Shown: piece by piece, positions 1 through 5,666 of the stretch | Numbering within the stretch: the stretch's first letter is position 1 | How the letters are laid out: each line of letters starts with the position of its first letter | Assembly: GCA_046545675.1 (NCBI GenBank) | Contig: JBKGZI010000207.1 | Span: 1 to 10,529 of the forward strand | DNA length: 10,529 bases | DNA from: CAYLTX01 sp046545675 | GTDB lineage: Bacteria > Myxococcota_A > Bradymonadia > Bradymonadales > Bradymonadaceae | Reading direction: 5' to 3' | Position numbers and translations under genes: made by a program | Notes under the pieces: generated by a model | Seen by the model: only the letters and a program-made list of their open reading frames with translations | Database searches by the model: none | Told to the model about the DNA's origin: nothing

Positions 1-45
1 GTTGTGCTTCACCGGGTTGTGCTTCACCGGGTTGTGCTTCGCCGA
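1..45 (-). repeat. 15-bp in-frame tandem repeat encoding GEAQP
   Basis: On the plus strand GTTGTGCTTCACCGG occurs twice in a row (1-15, 16-30). A third copy at 31-45 is identical over its first 10 bases and then diverges. It encodes GEAQP units at the visible end of the putative anti-sigma factor. The array reaches the window edge, so its full copy number is unknown. The 15-bp unit keeps the frame, so copy-number change would lengthen or shorten the periplasmic linker without a frameshift. Confidence 0.85.
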
Positions 46-637
46 GAAGGTCGTCGACGCCGGTGGTGTCTTCGGGGTCGGCCGCAGGATCGGCGGGTTC
101 TTCTTCGGCGAGTTTTTGTTCATCTTGGGCGGCACGAGCGGGAGCTTCTGTGCGCGCGATCTCCTCGGGCTCCGGGCCGTCGAACCTGACCTGGCTGTCG
201 ACGGCGTCGTTGGCGGCCTCGAATTGCTGGGCGGTTTCATTGTCGCTGCCCAATTGGACAAAGACGAACCCGGCGACGAGCACCACGCCGGCGGCGAGCA
301 CCAATTGGCCCAGGCCGCTGGAGTTGATGCGGCTCCACAGGCCTTTCTCGTCGCGCGACGGGGCGGGAGTGCGCTCGGTGACTCGGGCTTCCCGTGAGGT
401 CGACTTTGCTGCGTGCTCACGCGCCGCTGCCATGATCGACTCGTGGACGGCTTCGGAGGGCTCCTCGTGCAGGTCGGCCTGTCGCACCACGCCGAGGACT
501 TCTTGGAAGTCCTCGAACTCTCGGCGAGCCTCCTCGGACGACTCGATCTCGCTGTGGAGGGCCTCGCGGCTCTCCTCGTCGAGTTCGTCGTCGTAGAGCA
601 GGTCGACGATATCTGATTTTGGCTCTTGTGAAGCCAT
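1..637 (-). CDS. Putative zinc-less anti-sigma factor, single-pass membrane protein (3' end outside window)
   Basis: This reading frame starts at the ATG at 637 and stays open for 212 codons to the window edge, so the C-terminus is missing. A Shine-Dalgarno GAGGAA lies 7 nt upstream. Residues about 9-52 are acidic and helical, with a DLLYDDELDEESREAL stretch that resembles the N-terminal sigma-binding segment of anti-sigma factors, but the His/Cys-Cys zinc ligands of the ZAS group are absent. Residues about 53-105 are a charged linker, residues about 108-129 form one clear transmembrane helix (GLGQLVLAAGVVLVAGFVFV), and the rest is an Ala/Glu/Pro/Asp-rich periplasmic region ending in GEAQP repeats. 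It follows an ECF sigma gene, which supports an anti-sigma role: holding the sigma factor at the inner membrane until an envelope signal arrives. The architecture is seen directly; the anti-sigma assignment is inference from composition and neighbour. An alternative is a membrane protein of unknown function. Confidence 0.7.
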   Translation of the reverse strand, partial: MASQEPKSDIVDLLYDDELDEESREALHSEIESSEEARREFEDFQEVLGVVRQADLHEEPSEAVHESIMAAAREHAAKSTSREARVTERTPAPSRDEKGLWSRINSSGLGQLVLAAGVVLVAGFVFVQLGSDNETAQQFEAANDAVDSQVRFDGPEPEEIARTEAPARAAQDEQKLAEEEPADPAADPEDTTGVDDLLGEAQPGEAQPGEAQ

Positions 638-644
638 CTTCTGG

Positions 645-650
645 TTCCTC
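645..650 (-). promoter_or_regulatory. Ribosome binding site of the putative anti-sigma gene
   Basis: GAGGAA on the minus strand, 7 nt before the ATG at 637. It fixes that start and argues that this frame, which runs off the window edge, is a real gene. Confidence 0.7.
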
Positions 651-702
651 ACGGCCTTCGCCTAAAATCGCCTGTGTCTAAATAAGCGGCGAGAGTAGTC
701 AT
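649..702 (-). CDS. Possible 17-residue small ORF in the sigma/anti-sigma gap
   Basis: ATG at 702 to TGA at 649 would encode MTTLAAYLDTGDFRRRP. GGAAG lies immediately upstream, closer to the ATG than is ideal. The stop codon lies inside the Shine-Dalgarno region of the following membrane protein gene, so translation of this frame could in principle affect initiation at 637. There is no homology evidence and an ORF this short is expected by chance, so it is a candidate only. Confidence 0.15.
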   Translation of the reverse strand: MTTLAAYLDTGDFRRRP

Positions 703-744
703 TTCTTCCAGATGCTGCCTCCGGCGCGATGCTCCGGCGGCGTG

Positions 745-798
745 TTATGGAGTATGAACGTCGTCGGGGACGTTTCGATCTCTTTTTCCTGAGTTCAT
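745..798 (-). CDS. Possible 17-residue small ORF just after the sigma gene
   Basis: ATG at 798 to TAA at 745 would encode MNSGKRDRNVPDDVHTP. The sequence TGAGGAGCAGCAG directly upstream gives a good Shine-Dalgarno (GAGGAG, about 6 nt from the ATG), and its first TGA is the stop codon of the sigma gene. Terminating ribosomes could therefore restart here. No function is recognised and chance occurrence is quite possible. Confidence 0.25.
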   Translation of the reverse strand: MNSGKRDRNVPDDVHTP

Positions 799-808
799 CT
801 GCTGCTCC

Positions 809-1513
809 TCATTCATCGGCAATGGTCATCGCTTCGCGTTCCTCGCGGTCGAAGCTGTGGTCTAGATAGTCGGCCAGATGGCCACGAAGGGCCTGCAGGG
901 CGTAGCGCATCCGGCTTTTGACGGTGGGGACCTTGCAGCCCACGGCGTCGGCGATCTCGCGATATTTGAGCCCGGAAAATTCGCGCAACACAAAGACCTC
1001 GCGCTGCTCGTCGGGCAGTTGGTCGAGGGCCTCTTCGAGCTTTTGGCGAAAGGCCTGCCGGTCGTATTCGACGCTGGCGGCCTCGGCGCCGCCGTCGGCG
1101 AGTTTGTGGCCGAGGGTGGGCCCGTCGGCGTCGGAGCCGCGTGACTCGTCGAGTGAGAGTTCGGTCGCCCGGCTTCGCTTGCGCGCCTTGTCGATGCACA
1201 GGTTGCGCGCGATCGTATAGACCCAGGTGGTGAATTTAGCCGTCGGTTTGTAGCTGTCCGAATATTTGATGACCCGCAAGAAGACCTCCTGCAAGATCTC
1301 CTCGGCGCGGCTGGTGTTGCCGCAACTGCGCAAGATGAAGTTGAACAGCGGCCTTTCGTGGCGGGAGACCAGCTCTTCGAAGGCCTGCACTTCGCCGTCG
1401 GCGTAGCTCAGCATCAGGTCCGAGTCGGACATCTCCTCGAGGGAGGTCTCGTCCGACTCGGGCTCTTTGCTGGTTGCTTTGCCCACCAAATTCTTGGCGA
1501 TCGCCAACAGCAT
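809..1513 (-). CDS. ECF-type RNA polymerase sigma-70 factor
   Basis: A 234-residue sigma factor that would direct RNA polymerase to a dedicated promoter set, acting in the cytoplasm. Region 2 spans about residues 44-114: a core-binding helix (FEELVSRHERPLFNFI), the AEEILQEVFLRV segment typical of region 2.2, and TTWVYTIARNLCIDKARKR, the usual region 2.3/2.4 signature with aromatic and Arg/Lys residues. A linker of about 45 residues follows, then region 4 at about 162-212 with LPDEQREVFVLREFSGL and the helix-turn-helix YREIADAVGCKVPTVKSRMR. No region 1 or 3 is present, which is normal for the ECF group. It has an N-terminal extension of about 35 residues rich in Glu/Ser/Asp. The ATG at 1513 is preceded by AGGA 6 nt upstream, only 12 nt after the stop of the HEAT-like lipoprotein gene, so the two are cotranscribed. 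The family is certain; its regulon is unknown. Confidence 0.95.
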   Translation of the reverse strand: MLLAIAKNLVGKATSKEPESDETSLEEMSDSDLMLSYADGEVQAFEELVSRHERPLFNFILRSCGNTSRAEEILQEVFLRVIKYSDSYKPTAKFTTWVYTIARNLCIDKARKRSRATELSLDESRGSDADGPTLGHKLADGGAEAASVEYDRQAFRQKLEEALDQLPDEQREVFVLREFSGLKYREIADAVGCKVPTVKSRMRYALQALRGHLADYLDHSFDREEREAMTIADE

Positions 1514-1519
1514 GAGCCG

Positions 1520-1523
1520 TCCT
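1520..1523 (-). promoter_or_regulatory. Ribosome binding site of the ECF sigma gene
   Basis: AGGA on the minus strand, 6 nt before the ATG at 1513 and almost touching the TGA stop (1526-1528) of the upstream gene. The arrangement TGA-TC-AGGA-6 nt-ATG suits coupled re-initiation and supports this start over other in-frame codons. Confidence 0.65.
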
Positions 1524-1525
1524 GA

Positions 1526-2803
1526 TCAGGCCTTGGTGAGCGCTTCGAGGGTCTCGTCGGCGAGCTGGCCGATCGTCTTGGCCTCGCCCCAGCCGGGAAT
1601 CTTCTGGCTGTCGTTTTTGAGCGCTTCGATCTTTTCGGTGAGGTCTTTGGCCTTGAAGACCTGCGCGCAGCGCAGGGCGAGCACGCGAGCCGGCCAGCGG
1701 TTGCTCTCCAGGCCGCGCGTCAACTGGTCGGAGACCGACGAGATCTCGTTATCCTCCATCTCGCCGTGGTACATATTGCAGAAATAAGCAGTTTCCGACT
1801 TCAGGCCGTCCTCGTCGACCGGCGGATAGGAGTCCATCTCGACGGGCAGACCGGTGGCGACGTTGAGGAAGGCCGGCTTCTGCATCACCTCGACGATGCG
1901 CGTGGCCGCCACCCAGCGCAGCGTGCCCTGGCGATTCTTGACCAGGTCGGCGAAGAACGGCGTGGCCCGCTCGCCCTGGACACGGACCAACGCATTCATC
2001 GAGCGGTCGATGAGTGTCGGCGGAGCGTCCGGATCCGAGGCGGCCTTCTCCAGATACGGCACGACCGCCTTGTGCTCGAGGGTGAAGATGGCGGTCTGCA
2101 TCGAGTCGTCGAGTTCGGGGTGTTCTTCTTTGGCGCGCTCGACCAGCGCCTTGGCGACCTTCTCCTTGGCTTCGTCGTCGCCGTGTTCGTTGACGATCTC
2201 GACGGGCTGGTGGGGCTGGACAGCTTCCGCGGTCCAAAGAACCAGGCTCTCCATGCCAGCTTTGCCTGCCCGCGGGGCGACTTGTGCGAGGGTGGTTCGG
2301 CCGAGTTGATTGCGAAGCTGCCAATCCTTGGACATCCACTCGGCCAGGATCGACTCGAGCTTCTCCTTGGTCTCGCCCCGGGCGTGAGGGAGCAGAAAAT
2401 AGGCGGCGTCCTTGGCCAAGACCGACTCGGAGGCGCCGGCCTGCATGGTGCCGCCTTGCTCTTTGATCTCGTCGTCGAGCTCGGGGATGTCCTGCGCTTC
2501 CCACTTCTCGATGACGAGGGGCAGCGCGCCGGCGATCAAGTCGGTGCGAATCTGGTCGTCCTCGATATCATCGAAGATCGGCTGCAGCGCGTTGGAGTGG
2601 CCCTCTTCGACCAAGATCTGCACGGCGCGAATGCGCACGTCCTTGGGCTCGTCGGGGCTGCTCGCCCACTCCTCCATCTTGTCCATGCCACCTTTGGCGT
2701 TGCGCCACTCCTCGAGGTCTTCGGGCTTGCGCTCACAACCGAAGGTGGTGGCTAGCAGAAGCAGACAGACGGTGAACCAGACGAACGACTTTGTGCGTTT
2801 CAT
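1526..2803 (-). CDS. HEAT-repeat-like lipoprotein of unknown function
   Basis: A 425-residue exported protein. The N-terminus MKRTKSFVWFTVCLLLLATTFGC is a lipoprotein signal peptide: basic n-region, hydrophobic core and a lipobox-like TFGC with Cys23 as the acylated residue. The mature protein is alpha-helical and acidic with repeated pairs of amphipathic helices: ISEDD-type turns are absent, but segments such as KDVRIRAVQILVEEGHSNAL, DDQIRTDLIAGALPLVI, GTLRWVAATRIVEVM and NRWPARVLALRCAQVF have the spacing and Arg/Ala/Val pattern of HEAT/ARM-type repeats. I chose the ATG at 2803 because it gives the signal peptide directly; upstream codons to 2902 add a non-signal extension and would run over the promoter. 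It lies first in the unit with the ECF sigma 12 nt downstream, so a sensing or scaffold role in the same envelope-signal pathway is plausible but inferred. Confidence 0.85.
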   Translation of the reverse strand: MKRTKSFVWFTVCLLLLATTFGCERKPEDLEEWRNAKGGMDKMEEWASSPDEPKDVRIRAVQILVEEGHSNALQPIFDDIEDDQIRTDLIAGALPLVIEKWEAQDIPELDDEIKEQGGTMQAGASESVLAKDAAYFLLPHARGETKEKLESILAEWMSKDWQLRNQLGRTTLAQVAPRAGKAGMESLVLWTAEAVQPHQPVEIVNEHGDDEAKEKVAKALVERAKEEHPELDDSMQTAIFTLEHKAVVPYLEKAASDPDAPPTLIDRSMNALVRVQGERATPFFADLVKNRQGTLRWVAATRIVEVMQKPAFLNVATGLPVEMDSYPPVDEDGLKSETAYFCNMYHGEMEDNEISSVSDQLTRGLESNRWPARVLALRCAQVFKAKDLTEKIEALKNDSQKIPGWGEAKTIGQLADETLEALTKA

Positions 2804-2841
2804 GGCAGTTGCTCTCGTAGTGCAGAGTTTCGGGGTGACGA

Positions 2842-2875
2842 TTGAACTATAATGCGGGACCATCATCTGGTTCAA
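2842..2875. promoter_or_regulatory. Possible operator: 6-bp dyad flanking the promoter
   Basis: TTGAAC at 2842-2847 and GTTCAA at 2870-2875 (plus strand) are a perfect inverted repeat with 22 bases between the arms. One arm coincides with the -35 element and the other overlaps the edge of the -10. A smaller dyad ACCA-5-TGGT (2859-2871) lies inside. A repressor binding here would block RNA polymerase. Arms of 6 bp can arise by chance, so confidence is low. Confidence 0.25.
2846..2875 (-). promoter_or_regulatory. Sigma70-like promoter for the HEAT lipoprotein-sigma unit
   Basis: On the minus strand a -35-like TTGAAC (2870-2875) is followed after 18 bases by TATAGT (2846-2851), five of six matches to the -10 consensus. 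It lies in the only intergenic gap of this region, with a predicted leader of about 35-40 nt before the ATG at 2803. The TTGAAC of the -35 is the perfect reverse complement of GTTCAA straddling the 3' end of the -10, giving a 6-bp dyad around the whole promoter. It does not resemble an ECF promoter (no GGAAC/CGTC pair at proper spacing). Confidence 0.5.
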
Positions 2876-2898
2876 GCTGGAGTACGCGTTCAGGCCCG

Positions 2899-4128
2899 TC
2901 ACGAGTCACACGACGGGACGGTATGGCGCTCGACGCAAAAGCCCTCATCGGCGCCCTCGGCGATAAAGCAGACTTGCCCATCGGGGCAGGCAGCGGCCGC
3001 ACACGGCTGGTCGCAGCCTGCGCAGGTTCCCGCCGCGTCGCCGGGCTCGGCCACACAGCGGCTCTCGGCGGCGCAGCCGTCGCAGATGTCGGCTTCGGTG
3101 TGGCATAGCCCGTCGCTATAGCAGGCTTCACCGTCGGGGCAGTCGCTCTGGGTCTGACAACTCGACAGGCTGGGAGGTTCCACGCAGCGACCCATATCGC
3201 AGGCGAGGTCGTCGGGGCAGTCGGTGTGTGCGACGCACTCGGCGGGGGCCCGGTCGACGCAGCGGCCGCGGTCGCAATAAGGCGTCCGCGACGAGTCGCA
3301 GTCGTCGTCGGAGCGGCATTCGGTGCAGCAACCATCGGCGTAGACCAGCCCCAGCGAGGTGCATTGCTCCTCGGAGTCGGCCGGCTGGGCGCAGTGATTG
3401 CACTCGCCGCCTCGAGCGCAGACCTCGCGTCGTGAGCGGTCGCAGTCGTCTGTGGACAGGCACATCACGCAACCGCACGTCTGCGGGTCTCGGTACGGCC
3501 GCAGCCCGGAGCACTCCGGCTCGTCGGAGCAATCGGGCAGCTCCTGGCAGCGGCTCTCGTGGCAGGTTTGTTCGGCCGGGCAGTCCCGGTCCCCGTTGCA
3601 CGGCGGCCGGCACAGCCCGCGCGAACACTGAGTCTGCTCGCTGCACTCTGCGTCGGTGTCGCAGGCGTCGAGGCATTGTCCCTCGGGGAGTGCACATCCG
3701 GTGCCTGACGGGCACTCGCGGTCTTCAGAGCAGCGCTCGGGCGGCTCGGTGCACAGCGGCGGCTCGCCCAGGCATACCTGGTCGCTCGGGCATTGGTCGC
3801 GGCCGGTGCAGCCGTCGGTGACGCACAGGCCCCTCCAACAGATCGCATCAGCGTCGCATTCGTCGTCCGAGCTGCACTGCGGCGGCCCGCAGAATGACTC
3901 GTGGCAGACGGTGCCGACCGGGCATTCGCCGTTGTTTGCGCAGCGAATGCGGGCGCATACGCCGTCGTTGCAGACCAAGTCGCCCCCCTCGATGCAGTCC
4001 TCGAGGCCGTCGCAGGGATCGTTGGGCTGGGGAGGCTGCTCCTCGGAGCACCCGGCGCTCCACAAGACGAGCGATACCAGCAAGCCCACGAGCGCGCCGG
4101 CCCTGGTTGGAGAGAAAACAATATTCAC
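2899..4128 (-). CDS. Cys-rich repeat lipoprotein
   Basis: A 409-residue exported protein of unknown function. I place the start at the GTG at 4128, whose GTGA overlaps the TGA stop of the preceding gene by 4 bases. It directly gives a signal peptide (SPTRAGALVGLLVSLVLWSAGC) with lipobox SAGC and acylated Cys27. Almost all the rest is about a dozen tandem modules of roughly 20 residues with the pattern C-x4/5-C-x5/6-C-x3/4-C, for example CANNGECPVGTVCHESFC, CDTDAECSEQTQCSRGLC and CVAHTDCPDDLACDMGRC. The modules resemble the small disulfide-bonded Cys-rich repeats common in Myxococcota surface proteins. Two stretches, near the middle (YRDPQTCGCVMC) and near the C-terminus (CDGCAAESRC), break the pattern. 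The protein is probably a stiff, disulfide-braced stalk or binding surface outside the inner membrane. It is the last gene of the export operon. Longer upstream starts would overlap the preceding gene by up to about 350 bases and lack a signal peptide. Confidence 0.85.
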   Translation of the reverse strand: MNIVFSPTRAGALVGLLVSLVLWSAGCSEEQPPQPNDPCDGLEDCIEGGDLVCNDGVCARIRCANNGECPVGTVCHESFCGPPQCSSDDECDADAICWRGLCVTDGCTGRDQCPSDQVCLGEPPLCTEPPERCSEDRECPSGTGCALPEGQCLDACDTDAECSEQTQCSRGLCRPPCNGDRDCPAEQTCHESRCQELPDCSDEPECSGLRPYRDPQTCGCVMCLSTDDCDRSRREVCARGGECNHCAQPADSEEQCTSLGLVYADGCCTECRSDDDCDSSRTPYCDRGRCVDRAPAECVAHTDCPDDLACDMGRCVEPPSLSSCQTQSDCPDGEACYSDGLCHTEADICDGCAAESRCVAEPGDAAGTCAGCDQPCAAAACPDGQVCFIAEGADEGFCVERHTVPSCDS

Positions 4129-5666
4129 GGTCGAGCGTCGAGTTCGAAGAGGAGCAAGACGTCGTCGTTTCGTATCTGGGCGTCGCTGAGGTGAAGCGGC
4201 GCGCCCGGCTCGAGCGGCAGCGGCAGCGTCAGGGCGTCCTCGAGCACCATCAATAACACGCGCTCCGACCAGCGAACGAGGTCGGTGTCGGTGGGGGGCT
4301 CGGCGAGCCATTGTGACTGAATGGAGGCGTCGGAGATCGAGACGGCGTCGATGGCCAGATCGATGTGAGTGGTCCGAGCGATCGGCCGAAGTCGCAGATC
4401 CACGCTCGTGGTCAACTGGGCGATTCGCGTCGGGACACCCTGAATGTCTGCGTAAAAGTCGATGCTCAGGTCCGGCCAATGCATCGTCAGCACATGATCG
4501 GAGCCGGTCTGTAATCGCGGGAGCCCTCCCGGACTGAGCACCGGCTCGACCCAGGGGCCGAGCGGCAAGTGATCCAGGCCGATCTGATCGAAGAACACCT
4601 GGTCAGCGGCGAGGTTCGAGCCGCCGCCGTCGAGCGTGGCGCTCTCTAAGCCGCGGCAGGCAAAGCCGCTCAGGGCGCTGGATTGAGCCAGGCGGATCAA
4701 GGCCGACGAGGCGATCGACAGGCCCAGATCCGCCCCGGACGACTCCAGCACCGAGGCGGCGATGGGATGGGCGGCCGACGGATCGGGCGGTGTGGCGCCC
4801 AGCGGCGGCGCGCAGGAGGCGCGCTGGCCGCTCAACGCCAAATCCAGGTCGATGTGCAATGCACGTGCGCTCATCCGGGCGCCGTCGTCTTCGTTGATCT
4901 GGGTGGCGATCTGCAGCTCTCCGCGGCGGTTCTCGTAGCTGCTCACCCGCTCGAGCGCGGCGCCGCCGTAGATGAGCCCGAGCGAATCGATGGGGGATAG
5001 CTGCATTGCCTCGCGGGCCGAGCGAGTCAGCGCCGTGTAGAGATAGTCGACGAAGAGCTGCTCGACGGCGGCGTCGTCGCCGAGATCATCGAGCGGCTGG
5101 CACGAGCCGATGCGGGTCACGATCGGATTGTGGAGGACGACGTCGGGCTCGTCAGTGGGAACCACCGTCGGCTTGCCGTCGTCCTCGGAGATACTCACGG
5201 CGTCGGTCGCTTCGACCTCATCGACGTCGACGGCGTAGCGGCAGATGCGCGCCTGCGCGCCTTGCCCGGTACGCGCGGCGATGACCGCCGAGACGTTGCG
5301 CGCCTCGAAGCCCACCTCGAGCCACGCCCCGCCCGGAGCGACTGTCCATCGCTCGATGCTCAACTGCTCGGAGATCGGACCGAGGGTCATGTCGATTCCG
5401 AGCGAGTCGACCGACGCCTCGACCGATTCCAGCGGGATCCCTTCTGGATACTCGACCCGGTATAGCGACTGCAGGCCGCGGTCGCTGATCACGCTGCGAA
5501 GCGAGCGCTGGTTCATGTTCGAGGGCGGTGAGGCGCCGACCTCGGCGCGGTAGCGGGCCTCCTCGCAGCCGCATAGACCGGCGACCAGGCCAACGGCGAC
5601 AACATACGCCGCGATTCGACCTGCCCAGCGTCGGGTTGGCCGGCCCTGTGAGTTCGGGTGGCTCAA
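4125..5666 (-). CDS. Two-domain BPI/TULIP-like lipoprotein
   Basis: A 513-residue exported protein. The start is a TTG at 5666, supported by a strong GAGGAGG 4 nt upstream and a TTGA overlap with the stop of the previous gene. The signal peptide (RRWAGRIAAYVVAVGLVAG, then LCGC) gives acylated Cys34. The mature chain has the look of a two-domain BPI/LBP/CETP (TULIP) protein: residues about 60-270 include ISEQLSIERWTVAPGGAWLE followed by a Cys-containing beta pattern (ICRYAVDVDEVEATDAVSI). The second half has LGLSIASSALIRLAQSSALS, like the helix opening the C-terminal BPI domain, and it ends with LPLPLEPGAPLHL and DDVLLLFELDA, which match the LPLP...LLL-x2-D ending of BPI/LBP. TULIP domains bind lipids in a hydrophobic groove, so lipid or lipopeptide handling in the envelope is the best guess. 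The second half matches the N-terminal part of the first gene of the operon. The fold assignment is pattern-based inference; a beta-rich lipoprotein of unknown function is the fallback. Confidence 0.8.
   Translation of the reverse strand: MSHPNSQGRPTRRWAGRIAAYVVAVGLVAGLCGCEEARYRAEVGASPPSNMNQRSLRSVISDRGLQSLYRVEYPEGIPLESVEASVDSLGIDMTLGPISEQLSIERWTVAPGGAWLEVGFEARNVSAVIAARTGQGAQARICRYAVDVDEVEATDAVSISEDDGKPTVVPTDEPDVVLHNPIVTRIGSCQPLDDLGDDAAVEQLFVDYLYTALTRSAREAMQLSPIDSLGLIYGGAALERVSSYENRRGELQIATQINEDDGARMSARALHIDLDLALSGQRASCAPPLGATPPDPSAAHPIAASVLESSGADLGLSIASSALIRLAQSSALSGFACRGLESATLDGGGSNLAADQVFFDQIGLDHLPLGPWVEPVLSPGGLPRLQTGSDHVLTMHWPDLSIDFYADIQGVPTRIAQLTTSVDLRLRPIARTTHIDLAIDAVSISDASIQSQWLAEPPTDTDLVRWSERVLLMVLEDALTLPLPLEPGAPLHLSDAQIRNDDVLLLFELDARP

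Larger units (their letters stand above)
638..808 (-). other. 171-base gap between sigma and anti-sigma genes
   Basis: This is much the longest gap within the sigma transcription unit. It holds the two 17-codon ORFs listed separately, an inverted repeat AACGTC/GACGTT with a 6-base loop (757-774), and an imperfect direct repeat with the 8-mer CTCCGGCG at 719-726 and again at 732-739. I see no T-run after the inverted repeat, so it is not a rho-independent terminator. I see no convincing -35/-10 pair of either housekeeping or ECF type on the minus strand. Confidence 0.5.

Noticed and set aside
757..774. Inverted repeat AACGTC/GACGTT as a terminator after the sigma gene
   Set aside because: Stem of only 6 bp and no following T-run on the minus strand; it may be chance or a minor structure.
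2804..2898. Terminator for the export operon in the gap before the HEAT-like gene
   Set aside because: No GC-rich hairpin followed by T residues was seen; termination may be rho-dependent or read-through may occur.
4129..4479. Upstream extension of the Cys-rich lipoprotein gene
   Set aside because: It would overlap the TULIP-like gene by about 350 bases, is Arg/His-rich, and would bury the signal peptide that begins at the GTG at 4128.
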